Position numbers and translations under genes: made by a program
Source: Salinigranum salinum
GTDB taxonomy: Archaea; Halobacteriota; Halobacteria; Halobacteriales; Haloferacaceae
DNA: 64,000 nt
Reading direction: 5' to 3'
Assembly: GCF_009176545.1 (NCBI RefSeq)
Contig: NZ_VTOJ01000002.1
Coordinates: forward strand, 2,001,602 to 2,065,601
Part shown: in pieces, positions 34,594 through 42,985 of the stretch
Position numbering within the stretch: position 1 is the stretch's first letter
Layout of the letters: the number at the start of each line of letters is the position of its first letter
Notes under the pieces: generated by a model
The model's database searches: none
What the model was told of the DNA's origin: nothing
The model's input: the letters and a program-made list of their open reading frames with translations, nothing else

Positions 34594-35037
34594 GTGAATA
34601 CACGTCGTGACATCCTCTCCGGGCTCGTTGGTGCCTGTGCTGGAGTCATCAGTTGGACTCTCGGCTCGGAAGTCACCGACGAGCTTCGGACGTCGGAAGT
34701 TCGACACACCGTTCTCCAGAACGAGACGGAACGTCGGCAGTCCCTCAGTGTGTTGTTCGAGAGCGAAGGGGACTCGGTCTTTTGGGAAACGTACGAACTC
34801 GATCCGGGCGAAGTCGTCGAGGTAGACGGCTTCGACCGAGTCGGCGACTATCGAGTCTACGTACAGTGGGGGGACTTGACTCGCTCACGACGACTCGAGG
34901 CAGGGACGAGAGCGGTCGCGATCGTTCTCGCGTTTCCGTTCGGAGATGAGGAGATTCTCATCCGGGACGTCCCGTTCTCGTCACTATCTCCCTCGCAGCA
35001 GTCTGTCGAATACACCCAAAACACTTCGGCAGAGTAG
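34594..35037 (+). CDS. Tat-type exported beta-rich protein, paralogue of the lipoprotein at 35324
   Basis: 147 residues from GTG 34594. The start gives a twin-arginine-like signal (NTRRDILSGLVGACAGVISW). The body has a beta-sandwich pattern: HTVLQNETERRQSLSVLFES, ELDPGEVVEVDGFD, DYRVYVQWGD. The same order of motifs occurs in the lipoprotein at 35324 (FVHNEGDVPRTIDLIVTQ, ELRPNEQEKIN, DYDVEVSFTD). The frame is open further upstream (to 34429) but that part lacks any family likeness. Low-GC region; surface protein of unknown role. Confidence 0.6.
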   Translation: MNTRRDILSGLVGACAGVISWTLGSEVTDELRTSEVRHTVLQNETERRQSLSVLFESEGDSVFWETYELDPGEVVEVDGFDRVGDYRVYVQWGDLTRSRRLEAGTRAVAIVLAFPFGDEEILIRDVPFSSLSPSQQSVEYTQNTSAE

Positions 35038-35097
35038 GGACGCTGGATGCTGTTTGATCTGGCGTACAATCGGATTACCTGCCTGCGCCCTTCGTAG

Positions 35098-35149
35098 CTG
35101 ATTCAGTTACCATCGCTTGAAACCTGATTTAGTTACCATCGCTTGAAAC
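35098..35149. repeat. 26-bp tandem duplication
   Basis: Two adjacent copies (35098-35123 and 35124-35149) containing AGTTACCATCGCTTGAAAC, differing at one base (C or T). In the low-GC spacer between the two Tat-exported proteins. Confidence 0.9.
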
Positions 35150-35323
35150 GAGGGTCGATTGCGTGCAACATACATCCCCTGTATCGGTCACACCGGTACT
35201 GACAGAGACTGAGTAGCTGGCAAAGGTGCTGCTGTATACGGGGTGTGAGTCGGTCAGACGTGAACTAACACAGCAGGGAGAAACGTAGGGAAAATACAAA
35301 TCCAACTGCCGTGAACTCGGTGT

Positions 35324-35719
35324 ATGTGCTCGAATTGGTCTCGACGTGCCCTCCTCGGCGGTTGTACCTCACTCGGACTCGCAGGACTTGCTGGGTGTAA
35401 CGGTAGCTTTGGGAGCAGCCGAGGTGCAACTGATGTGTTCGTCCACAATGAAGGGGACGTGCCACGGACGATTGATCTGATTGTCACACAGCGCGACAGC
35501 GAGTCTTCCCGCATCGATACACGTCTCGAACTAAGACCGAATGAACAGGAGAAAATCAACAACAGAGTCATAATGGGGAGTGATTACGACGTAGAAGTTT
35601 CTTTCACCGACACGAATAGAGAATCGCCGTACTCAGAGACGCAAGAGTGGAATGACGCCGGGCAACCCCTGCATATCATACTGAACGATCAGATCGTATT
35701 TGCAGTCCAGATAGGATAA
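35324..35719 (+). CDS. Tat lipoprotein, beta-rich, of unknown function
   Basis: 131 residues. Twin-arginine signal (SRRALLGGCTSLGLAGLAGC) with a lipobox at LAGC; after processing about 105 residues are anchored outside the cell by lipid. Beta-rich body with DVFVHNEGDVPRTIDLIV and ELRPNEQEKIN resembling an immunoglobulin-like fold. Related to the protein at 34594. Lower GC than the flanking core genes; probably accessory. Confidence 0.75.
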   Translation: MCSNWSRRALLGGCTSLGLAGLAGCNGSFGSSRGATDVFVHNEGDVPRTIDLIVTQRDSESSRIDTRLELRPNEQEKINNRVIMGSDYDVEVSFTDTNRESPYSETQEWNDAGQPLHIILNDQIVFAVQIG

Positions 35720-35769
35720 CTTAGCAACAACCAACTCCTGCTCATTCACTGCATAGACCGGTAGATCTG

Positions 35770-35793
35770 TTTGCTGCGTACACTCTCTGTATC
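35770..35793 (-). repeat. Dispersed intergenic repeat, copy B
   Basis: The minus strand starts GATACAGAGAGTGTACG and ends CAGCAAA, 21 of 24 identical to 3431-3454. Its right flank (35786-35802) also matches 8814-8830. Confidence 0.55.
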
Positions 35794-35884
35794 TCGCACA
35801 CCAGTTCTGTCAGATGGTGATGTTATCGGCCCAGTGATGAAGTAACCAACTCGCAAGCGGAGGTTTGACACTGTTCGATGTGAG

Positions 35885-36598
35885 TCAGTCGAACGAGGCG
35901 AGCGCAGCCACGGGCGCGTCGGTGAACGTCCGCGCCCGGGAGACGCCCTCGTCCCCGACGGCGATGAGCGCGAAGACGCCGGTCAGTTCGGTGTCGGCCT
36001 GTGCGGCGATATCGAGCAGGAGTTCCTGTGTCTCCCCCGACCGGATCAGATCGTCGACGACCAGCACCGACTGGCCCGGCGAGAGCGCCGACGCGGGGAG
36101 GTAGTAGGTGAGTTCGATGCCCGACGCAAGCCGCTGTCGCGACTCGATGAACTCCTCGACGGCCGTCTCCTTCGACTTCTTCGCGTACGCGAGGCGGGCG
36201 TCGAAGTACGACGCCATCGCCGCACCCAGCGAAATGCCGTCGGTGGCCGCCGTCAGGACGACGTCGGGGCGTTCGAAGCCGAACGCGTTGGCGGCGACCG
36301 GAGCGACCAGATCGAGGAACGACTGGTCGAAGACGACGCCGGAGTTGTCGACGTACCCCTCATCGTCGAACGTCACCCGCGCCTCGAGCTCCGCCGCGAG
36401 CGCCTCGCGTCCCACGCCCTCGACGACCTCGCGGGCGCGCTCGATCCCCGGGAGCACGTGGCCGTTGACGTACCGGTTGAGGTCGCCCGCCGGCAGTCCC
36501 GTCAGCGCGGCGAGCTCGTCGTACGTTCGCGTCTCCTTGAGCATCCGAAGGACCGCGACCGCCTGCAACTGGAGGGCCGCCTTCTCCGCTCTGTTCAT
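35885..36598 (-). CDS. gfcR: GfcR-like transcriptional regulator (PRTase-type)
   Basis: 237 residues. An N-terminal helix-turn-helix (RTYDELAALTGLPAGDLNRYV) is joined to an orotate-phosphoribosyltransferase-like domain with the PRPP motif VLVVDDLIRSGET. GfcR activates glycolytic and gluconeogenic genes of haloarchaea and senses a metabolite through the PRTase fold. Start MNRAEKAALQ at 36598, leaderless from a TCATACTTG box (36619-36627); the frame upstream of this is a shadow. A palindrome at 36627-36644 abuts the box, suggesting autoregulation. Confidence 0.93.
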   Translation of the reverse strand: MNRAEKAALQLQAVAVLRMLKETRTYDELAALTGLPAGDLNRYVNGHVLPGIERAREVVEGVGREALAAELEARVTFDDEGYVDNSGVVFDQSFLDLVAPVAANAFGFERPDVVLTAATDGISLGAAMASYFDARLAYAKKSKETAVEEFIESRQRLASGIELTYYLPASALSPGQSVLVVDDLIRSGETQELLLDIAAQADTELTGVFALIAVGDEGVSRARTFTDAPVAALASFD

Positions 36599-36626
36599 AC
36601 CGTTCAATACACGCCTGCACAAGTAT

Positions 36627-36644
36627 GAATACGTCGGTGTATTC
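36627..36644. promoter_or_regulatory. Palindrome next to the gfcR TATA box
   Basis: GAATAC-gtcggt-GTATTC, perfect 6-base arms, adjoining the TATA-like element on its upstream side. Candidate GfcR or other operator. Confidence 0.55.
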
Positions 36645-36693
36645 GTCGACACGAGTTGCCCACATCTGTGGATTCCTCGACGGGCCGTACCCC

Positions 36694-37239
36694 TCAGGGG
36701 TGTGACTCGTCGTCGTGGTCGTCGTCCGCGAGCAGCTCCGACGCCGTCACCAGCGCCTCGAGTTCGACGTCGTTGTCGGCGAGCAGTTCCCGTGCACCCT
36801 CCTGTCGGTCGACGACGACCACGACGCGGTCGACGACGGCACCCGCCTCGCGGAGCGCCTCGACGGCGTCGAGCGCGCTCGTGCCCGTGGTCGCGATGTC
36901 CTCGAGGACGACGACCCGCTCGCCCGTGTCGAACCGGCCCTCGATGCGGTTGGCGGTGCCGTACTCCTTCGTCTTCTTGCGGACGATCACGTACGGGCTG
37001 TCCGTCTCGACGCTCGTCACGGCCACGAGGGGGACGGCACCGAGCGCGACGCCCGCGAGTTTCGTCTCGCCGACGCGCTCGGCGAACGCCCGGGCGATCA
37101 GTCGCAGACAGTGCGGGTCGGTCTCGAAGAGGTACTTGTCGACGTAGTAGTCCGAGGTGCCGCCGTGCGAGAGCTCGAACTCGCCGAACCGGACCGCGTC
37201 GGCGTCCCTGAGCGCCGTGATGAGCTCTTGATTCGTCAT
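36694..37239 (-). CDS. pyrE: Orotate phosphoribosyltransferase
   Basis: 181 residues. Converts orotate and PRPP to OMP in pyrimidine synthesis. Motifs: [20 protein letters not shown] at the N-terminus, [14 protein letters not shown] (catalytic loop) and the PRPP motif [14 protein letters not shown]-terminal short acidic tail. ATG at 37237-37239. Next to gfcR but with its own promoter region; the two share the PRTase fold. Confidence 0.95.
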   Translation of the reverse strand: MTNQELITALRDADAVRFGEFELSHGGTSDYYVDKYLFETDPHCLRLIARAFAERVGETKLAGVALGAVPLVAVTSVETDSPYVIVRKKTKEYGTANRIEGRFDTGERVVVLEDIATTGTSALDAVEALREAGAVVDRVVVVVDRQEGARELLADNDVELEALVTASELLADDDHDDESHP

Positions 37240-37337
37240 TGGCGTGTGTGGGTCGTCGCGGGGGCATAAACGGGACGATCCGCGCCGACTGACGCACAGG
37301 TTCATCACGCATCGTGGAGAACGCACCATGATCACTC

Positions 37338-38282
37338 ATGGCATCCGAACCACACCCGGACGTACAGGAGTTGCTCGACCAGCTCGCCGAGATGGGCGTG
37401 CCCGACGTCGCCGACCTGTCCGTTGACGGGGCACGACAGCTCATCGAGGAGCTGTTCGTGCTCGACGATGCGCAACTCGACGAGGTCGGGGGCGTGCAGG
37501 AGCTCGAGATCCCAGGACCGGTCGGAGGGATCCCGATTCGTGTGTACCGGCCCGACGGCGACGGTCCACACCCGGTCGTCGTCTTCTTCCACGGGGGCGG
37601 GTGGGTCGTGGGGAACCTCGACACGCACGACCAGGGCTGTCGGGCACTCTGCGACGCCGGTGACTGCGTGGTCGTCTCGGTCGACTACCGCCTGGCACCG
37701 GAGCACCCCTTCCCCGTCCCGGTCGAGGACTGTTACGCCGCCACCGAGTGGGTGACCGCGAACAGTCACGTCGTCGACGCCGACCTCGACCGGCTGGTCG
37801 TCGCGGGCGACAGCGCCGGCGGGAACCTCGCGGCTGCCGTGTCGCTCCTCGCACGCGAACGCGACGGACCGGAGATCGCCCACCAGTACCTGGTGTACCC
37901 CGTGACGAACCACGCGTTCGACACCGTGTCGTACGCGGAGAACGCCGAGGGGTACTTCCTCACGCGGGCGAGCATGGAGTGGTACTGGGACCACTACCTG
38001 CCGACGGACGTCGACGGGCTGAACCCGGTCGCCTCACCGCTCCGGGCGCGGGACCTGTCGGATCTGCCGCCCGCGTCGGTCGTCACGTGTGGCTTCGATC
38101 CGCTCCGCGACGAGGGGATCGAGTACGCCGAGCGGCTGGCGGACGCCGGCGTCGCAGTCGACCACCACCACCACGAGGCGATGATCCACGGCTTCTTCAC
38201 CATGCTCGGGGAACCCGACCTCCCGCAGGCCCGTGCGGCGATCGCCACGGCCGGCGAGACGATCCGAGGGCTCTGCGTGTAG
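37338..38282 (+). CDS. Alpha/beta-hydrolase, HSL (hormone-sensitive lipase) type esterase
   Basis: 314 residues. The oxyanion-hole motif HGGGW, nucleophile motif GDSAGG, the Asp region FDPLRDEG and the His in HEAMIHGFFTM make the complete HSL-family triad. Likely a carboxylesterase or lipase acting on short acyl esters. Cytosolic, no signal. Single gene, divergent from pyrE. Confidence 0.92.
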   Translation: MASEPHPDVQELLDQLAEMGVPDVADLSVDGARQLIEELFVLDDAQLDEVGGVQELEIPGPVGGIPIRVYRPDGDGPHPVVVFFHGGGWVVGNLDTHDQGCRALCDAGDCVVVSVDYRLAPEHPFPVPVEDCYAATEWVTANSHVVDADLDRLVVAGDSAGGNLAAAVSLLARERDGPEIAHQYLVYPVTNHAFDTVSYAENAEGYFLTRASMEWYWDHYLPTDVDGLNPVASPLRARDLSDLPPASVVTCGFDPLRDEGIEYAERLADAGVAVDHHHHEAMIHGFFTMLGEPDLPQARAAIATAGETIRGLCV

Positions 38283-38346
38283 ACGGTGGGGCGAACGCCC
38301 TCCGGCACGACCACACGACGTCCGCGCGTGGTGCCGGACTGTCGCG

Positions 38347-38889
38347 CTACCACGGTTCGTCCTTCAGCCCGAGCAGGTAGGCGATGGCGTTCGTCGCGAC
38401 GTGGAGGAGCGGTGTGGCGACGACCACCACGACGAGTGCGGGGGGCGGGAACGTCGCGGCGAACCACGCGGGCGAACCGAGCGCGGTGAGCCCGAGCGCG
38501 CCGACGACGAAGTCGAGCTGGTCGACGCCGGGAAACGCCGCGCCGCGCTCCCGGCCCGTCCGTCGCTTCAGGAAGGAGGCGACGATGTCGCCGAGCATCG
38601 CCCCGAACGCGAGCGTGACACCTACTCGGAGGGGAAACGTCGGGAGCGCGAAGCCGACGAGGCCCCCGATCGTGGGAGCGAGGAGGTTCAACAGGAGCGC
38701 GACGGCGGCCCCGGCGAGGGTGCCGGCGAGAGTTCCTCGCCACGTCTTGCCGTCGCCGAGGACGCGCTCGCCGCCCCACGTCCGCCCGCCGTCGATCGGG
38801 GGACCGCCACCGAACACCACGGCCGCGTTGTTCGGGACGTACGCCGGGAGCATCGCCCAGAGCGCACCGACGACGAGTGAACCGACCAT
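38347..38889 (-). CDS. carS: CDP-archaeol synthase (CTP:digeranylgeranylglycerol cytidylyltransferase-type)
   Basis: 180 residues with about five membrane segments. Motifs [28 protein letters not shown] and [18 protein letters not shown] are those of CarS, which makes CDP-archaeol, the precursor of archaeal polar lipids. Full length. It faces the glycerol dehydrogenase gene across a shared promoter region. Confidence 0.93.
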   Translation of the reverse strand: MVGSLVVGALWAMLPAYVPNNAAVVFGGGPPIDGGRTWGGERVLGDGKTWRGTLAGTLAGAAVALLLNLLAPTIGGLVGFALPTFPLRVGVTLAFGAMLGDIVASFLKRRTGRERGAAFPGVDQLDFVVGALGLTALGSPAWFAATFPPPALVVVVVATPLLHVATNAIAYLLGLKDEPW

Positions 38890-38999
38890 ACTGCCCCTGC
38901 GAAACCGACCCGATAAAACGCGGCGGTTTTCTTCCGACCGGAACGTGTCGTGTCAAACGAATAAATTATTAACGACCGGTCGGCGTCGGTCCAGCCGAG

Positions 39000-40103
39000 A
39001 TGTCTCGCATCTTCAAATCACCGGCGCGGTACGTACAGGGAAGGGACGTCACGGGCGACATCGGGACACACGTGGAGCCACTGGGCGGGACGGCGCTCGT
39101 CCTCGGCGACGAGTTCGTCCTCGGGCTCGTCGAGGACACGGTGGTGACGAGCCTCACGGGCGCGGGCGTCGACGCCAGTTCTGTGACGTTCGGCGGCGAG
39201 TGTTCGACGACCGAGATCGACCGGATCGCGGGCGTCGCCGAGGAGCGCGGTGCCGACGTCGTGATCGGCGCTGGCGGGGGGAAGGCGCTGGACGCGGCCA
39301 AGGCCGTCGGCGAACAGCTGGAGGTCGCGATGGTGTCGATGCCGACCATCGCGTCGACGGACGCGCCGACGAGCGCACTCTCGGTCATCTACACGGAGGA
39401 CGGCGAGTTCGAGGAGTACTGGTTCCACGACAACCACCCGGACCTCGTGTTGGTCGACACCGCGATCGTCGCCGCGGCACCCACCCGGCTGTTCAGAGGC
39501 GGCGTCGCCGACGCGCTCGCCACGTGGTTCGAGGCCGACGCGAACGCACAGTCCGGCGGCGACAACTTCGTCGGCGGGAAACCGACACGGACGGGCACGA
39601 ACCTCGCGAAGCTCTGTTACGAGACGCTGCGCGCCCACGCGGTGTCGGCGGTCGAGGCGGTCGACCGCGACGCCGTCTCCGAGAGCGTCGAGGCCGTCAC
39701 GGAGGCGAACACGCTCCTGTCGGGGCTCGGCTTCGAGAGCGGCGGGCTGGCGGCCGCCCACGCGATCCACAACGGCCTCACCCAGCTGGAGGCGACCCAC
39801 GAGGCGATCCACGGCGAGAAGGTGAACATCGGGACGGTCTCGCAGCTCGTGCTGGAAGGTCGCGACGACGCGTTCGTCGAGGAGATCATCGAGTTCTCGC
39901 TCGACGTCGGTCTGCCGGTGACGCTTTCGGAGATCGGGCTCGACGATCCGACGCGCGACCAGCTCGACGTCGTGGCCGAGGCCGCGTGCGCCGAGGGAGA
40001 GACCATCCACAACGAGCCGTTCGCCGTCGAGCCGGCGATGGTGCGTGACGCGATCCTCACGGCGGACCGTCTCGGCGAACGCGCCCGCGCCGACCGCTCG
40101 TAG
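39000..40103 (+). CDS. gldA: Glycerol dehydrogenase, bacterial GldA type
   Basis: 367 residues, iron-containing alcohol dehydrogenase superfamily. It keeps the GldA pattern throughout: FKSPARYVQGRDV, FGGECSTTEIDR, GAGGGKALDAAKA (NAD site), PTIASTDAPTSALSVIY, and the Zn ligands in GGVADALATWFEA, LAAAHAIHNGLT and IHGEKVNIGT. It oxidises glycerol to dihydroxyacetone with NAD+. It is not the archaeal glycerol-1-phosphate dehydrogenase, whose sequence is different. TATA AATAAATTATT at 38960. Likely acquired from bacteria; fits glycerol use in salt lakes. Confidence 0.92.
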   Translation: MSRIFKSPARYVQGRDVTGDIGTHVEPLGGTALVLGDEFVLGLVEDTVVTSLTGAGVDASSVTFGGECSTTEIDRIAGVAEERGADVVIGAGGGKALDAAKAVGEQLEVAMVSMPTIASTDAPTSALSVIYTEDGEFEEYWFHDNHPDLVLVDTAIVAAAPTRLFRGGVADALATWFEADANAQSGGDNFVGGKPTRTGTNLAKLCYETLRAHAVSAVEAVDRDAVSESVEAVTEANTLLSGLGFESGGLAAAHAIHNGLTQLEATHEAIHGEKVNIGTVSQLVLEGRDDAFVEEIIEFSLDVGLPVTLSEIGLDDPTRDQLDVVAEAACAEGETIHNEPFAVEPAMVRDAILTADRLGERARADRS

Positions 40104-40199
40104 ATCGGGGATTCGACGGGTCAGACGCCCGCCAACCGGTCGGGCGCGGGGTGGTCCGAAGAGGAAGGCCTCATAAGGCCAGCGACCAATCAGTCACTG

Positions 40200-40856
40200 A
40201 TGTCCTCGTGGAGACGTGATTTCGCCTCCGGGCTCGTCGTCCTCGTGCCGATACTCGTTATTCTGTTCGTGATCAACTGGCTCTACTCGCAGATCGCGTC
40301 GCTCCCGGTCATCCGCAACCTCACACCGCCGTTCGGCGTCCTCGTCGCCATCGTCGTCTTCACGATGCTCGTGCTCTCGGTCGGCTACCTCATGCGCACG
40401 ACGGCCGGCCAGCTGTTCGAGGCCGCCCTCGACAACGTGATGAACCGCGTCCCCCTCGTGCGGGTGCTCTACAACGCCTCCAAACTCGCCGTCGAAACCG
40501 CCCTGACTGGAACCGAAGACCTCCAGAAACCCGTCCGTCTCGAGGTGTGGCCCGGCGTCCGCATGACCGCGTTCAAGACCGGAAAACGCACGAAAGACGG
40601 CCGCGAGGTGCTGTTCATGCCGACCGCGCCGAACATCACCACCGGCTTCGTGATGGAGGTCGAGTCCGAAGACATCACCGAGACCGACGAACGCGTCGAG
40701 GAGGCGCTCACGCGCATTCTGTCGGCCGGGTTCGCCGAGGAGGACCACGGCGTCGAGATCGACGTCTTCGAAGAACCCGAGTCGGACGGCGAGTCGTCGG
40801 GATCGGTCGACATCACGACCGAGTCGTCGGGGACAGGGTCGGGGTCGCAGTCCTGA
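40200..40856 (+). CDS. DUF502-family membrane protein
   Basis: 218 residues: two membrane helices (GLVVLVPILVILFVINWLY and VLVAIVVFTMLVLSVGYLM), then a conserved soluble part with VRVLYNASKLAVETALTG and FMPTAPNITTGFVMEVES typical of DUF502, and a Ser/Gly acidic tail. Function unknown; possibly a membrane anchor. TATA CTCATAAGG at 40167 gives a leaderless start. Confidence 0.87.
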   Translation: MSSWRRDFASGLVVLVPILVILFVINWLYSQIASLPVIRNLTPPFGVLVAIVVFTMLVLSVGYLMRTTAGQLFEAALDNVMNRVPLVRVLYNASKLAVETALTGTEDLQKPVRLEVWPGVRMTAFKTGKRTKDGREVLFMPTAPNITTGFVMEVESEDITETDERVEEALTRILSAGFAEEDHGVEIDVFEEPESDGESSGSVDITTESSGTGSGSQS

Positions 40857-40913
40857 GCAGGGCGCGAGACGGACGGACAGAAGACATTTGTCGCGGTGGG
40901 ACGGTGATATCAC

Positions 40914-41945
40914 ATGCGTCAGCCCTCCAGACGCGCGTTTCTCGCAGTTACCGGCCTGGCCGTCACGTCGACAGGCTGTCTCGGCCGCGAGGCCGACCAG
41001 TCCGAGTCGACGACGGGGACGGGCCGGCAGCCATCGGCCGCGACAGGGTCGTCGACAGCCGTCGACCTCGGTACGGAACAGTCCGTCGGCGGCGTTCCGG
41101 TCACCGTCTCGACCCTCACCGTCCAGGACTCGGCACTGACACTCGACGACGACACGATGACGCTCCACACCGCCGACGACGAGCGGTACGTCGTCGTCTC
41201 CGTGTCGGGAAGCGAGGCGGGACCCGCGCCGGGCGCGTTCTCGCTCGATGTCGACGGCGAGACGTATCCGGGCCGGGTCGACCTGTTCGGCAGGGACGCT
41301 CAACTCGACGAGCGTGGTCCAGTGTACGACCCGTCGTATGGAACCGAGCAGGGGTGGGTCGGGTTCGCCGTCCCGCCCGGACTCGACGCCGGCGAGGCAC
41401 GAATCGTACTCAGTCACGGTGACGAGACGGCGTCGTGGCGACTCGAAGCAGCCCAGCTCGACGCGCTCCGCCAGCCGAGGGCCGAGTTCGAGCTCCGGTC
41501 GGTCGAGATCCCGGAGACGCTGCTCCTCTACGACCCGGTGTCGGTTCGTGTCGTCGCCGAGAACGTCTCTGACGTTGCCGGGGTGTTCAAGGGAGTACTC
41601 AACGTCGCGGGTCTGAACTTCGCCTACGCCCCGTACCCGTTCGCCCTCGACGCAGCGCCCGGCGAAACGGTCGTCTGGGAGCAGACGTTTCGAGACGGCC
41701 CGTCGAGGGACGTCGAATCGGTCGGCTTCTTCCTCGAGACGGTCGCTGGAGGGACCGAAGTACGGGCGACGGTGAGAGGCCGAAACGAACCCACACACGG
41801 ACCCGCGACCACGACCACGACAGAAACCACGACCACGACCACGACAGAAACCACGACCACGACCACGACAGAAACCACGACCACGACCACGACAGAAACC
41901 ACGACCGCGGCAGACGCAGCGACGCCACCAACGACCGACTCCTGA
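40914..41945 (+). CDS. Tat lipoprotein with Thr-rich C-terminal stalk
   Basis: 343 residues. The Tat/lipobox N-terminus (SRRAFLAVTGLAVTSTGC) is followed by a Ser/Thr linker, a beta-rich domain (GTEQSVGGVPVTVSTLTV, VYDPSYGTEQGWVGFAVP) and a second beta domain with VVAENVSDVAGVFKGVLNV. The C-terminal about 45 residues are an array of TTTTTTET units from a 24-bp repeat. Surface-anchored with a glycosylatable spacer at the C-terminus, which is unusual because stalks normally sit near the anchor. Function unknown. Confidence 0.8.
   Translation: MRQPSRRAFLAVTGLAVTSTGCLGREADQSESTTGTGRQPSAATGSSTAVDLGTEQSVGGVPVTVSTLTVQDSALTLDDDTMTLHTADDERYVVVSVSGSEAGPAPGAFSLDVDGETYPGRVDLFGRDAQLDERGPVYDPSYGTEQGWVGFAVPPGLDAGEARIVLSHGDETASWRLEAAQLDALRQPRAEFELRSVEIPETLLLYDPVSVRVVAENVSDVAGVFKGVLNVAGLNFAYAPYPFALDAAPGETVVWEQTFRDGPSRDVESVGFFLETVAGGTEVRATVRGRNEPTHGPATTTTTETTTTTTTETTTTTTTETTTTTTTETTTAADAATPPTTDS
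41808..41906 (+). repeat. 24-bp coding tandem repeat (Thr/Glu array)
   Basis: About four copies of (ACCACG)3-ACAGAA encoding Thr-rich units with a single Glu, nearly identical in DNA, so recently expanded. Confidence 0.9.
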
Positions 41946-41947
41946 CC

Positions 41948-42880
41948 CTATTCGACGTACGTGAACCACTTCTCGTGGTCGTCGGTGCGGCGCTCCACGA
42001 GGTCGAAGAAGGCCTGCTGAACCTCCTCGGTCACCGGGCCACGGGAACCGTTCCCGATGACGACGTTGTCCACCTTGCGGATGGGGGTGACCTCCGCGGC
42101 CGTCCCGGTGAAGAACAGTTCGTCGGCGGTGTTGAGTTCGCCGCGGGAGATGGTGGCGTCGTCGTGGACGGTGTAACCGAGTTCGCGGGCGAGCGTGATC
42201 GCGGTCTGGCGGGTGATCCCGTCGAGGATGCTCTGGGAGAGCCCCGGGGTGTAGATCTCGCCGTCGCGGACGAGGAAGATGTTCTCGCCCGGCCCCTCGG
42301 CGACCTGTCCCTCCTTGTTGAGGACGATCGCCTCGACGTAGCCGTTCCGTCGCGCCTCCTCGCCCGCCAGCAGGGAGTTGACGTACAGCCCCGTGGTCTT
42401 GGCGTTCGTGGGGATCTGACTCGACGCGTGCTTGCGCCACGACGAGACCATCACGTCGACGCCCTGTTCGATCGCCTCCTCGCCCAGGTACGCCCCCCAC
42501 GGCCAGGCGGCGATGGCGACGTCGACCGGGCAGTTCCGGGGACTCACGCCCAGTGAGTCGTAGCCGTAGAAGGCGATCGGGCGGATGTAACACGACTCCA
42601 GCCCCTGCCGTCGGATGAGTTCCAGCGTCGCCTCGGTCAGCTCCTCCCTGGAGAACGGGATCTCCATGTCGTACGGCTTGCCCGACTGGTAGAAACGTTC
42701 GAGGTGTTCGTCCCAGCGGAAGATCGCGGGACCCTTCTCGGTGTCGTAACACCGGACGCCCTCGAAGACGCCAGTGCCGTAGTGGAGACCGTGCGTCAGG
42801 ACGTGGATCTGCGCGTCGTCCCAGTCGACGAACTCGCCGTCCTGCCAGATCGTGTCGACGTCCATCTCGTCGAAGCTCAT
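41948..42880 (-). CDS. ilvE: Branched-chain amino acid aminotransferase
   Basis: 310 residues, fold-type IV PLP enzyme. Motifs: HVLTHGLHYGTGVFEG near the N-terminus, the PLP Lys in NAKTTGLYVNSLLA, GPGENIFLV, and TADELFFTGTAAEVTPI. Final step in leucine, isoleucine and valine synthesis. TATA at 42903-42910 makes MSFDEMDVD (42880) a leaderless start; the long upstream in-frame extension is an antisense shadow of the epimerase gene. Confidence 0.95.
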   Translation of the reverse strand: MSFDEMDVDTIWQDGEFVDWDDAQIHVLTHGLHYGTGVFEGVRCYDTEKGPAIFRWDEHLERFYQSGKPYDMEIPFSREELTEATLELIRRQGLESCYIRPIAFYGYDSLGVSPRNCPVDVAIAAWPWGAYLGEEAIEQGVDVMVSSWRKHASSQIPTNAKTTGLYVNSLLAGEEARRNGYVEAIVLNKEGQVAEGPGENIFLVRDGEIYTPGLSQSILDGITRQTAITLARELGYTVHDDATISRGELNTADELFFTGTAAEVTPIRKVDNVVIGNGSRGPVTEEVQQAFFDLVERRTDDHEKWFTYVE

Positions 42881-42902
42881 ACTCGCTCGTAGCCGGCCAC
42901 TG

Positions 42903-42910
42903 TTATAAAA
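42903..42910 (-). promoter_or_regulatory. TATA box of ilvE
   Basis: Minus strand TTTTATAA centred 27 bases from the ATG at 42880. Confidence 0.65.
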
Positions 42911-42985
42911 TGGGTCGGGAGTGCCCTGAGCACAACCCACACGGCTGGAGCGGTTTTTTGCCCCTGCTCGGCCACACGTCGATCG

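Noticed and set aside
41808..41906. Possible CRISPR or minisatellite outside genes
   Set aside because: The repeat is in frame inside the lipoprotein gene and encodes a Thr/Glu array.
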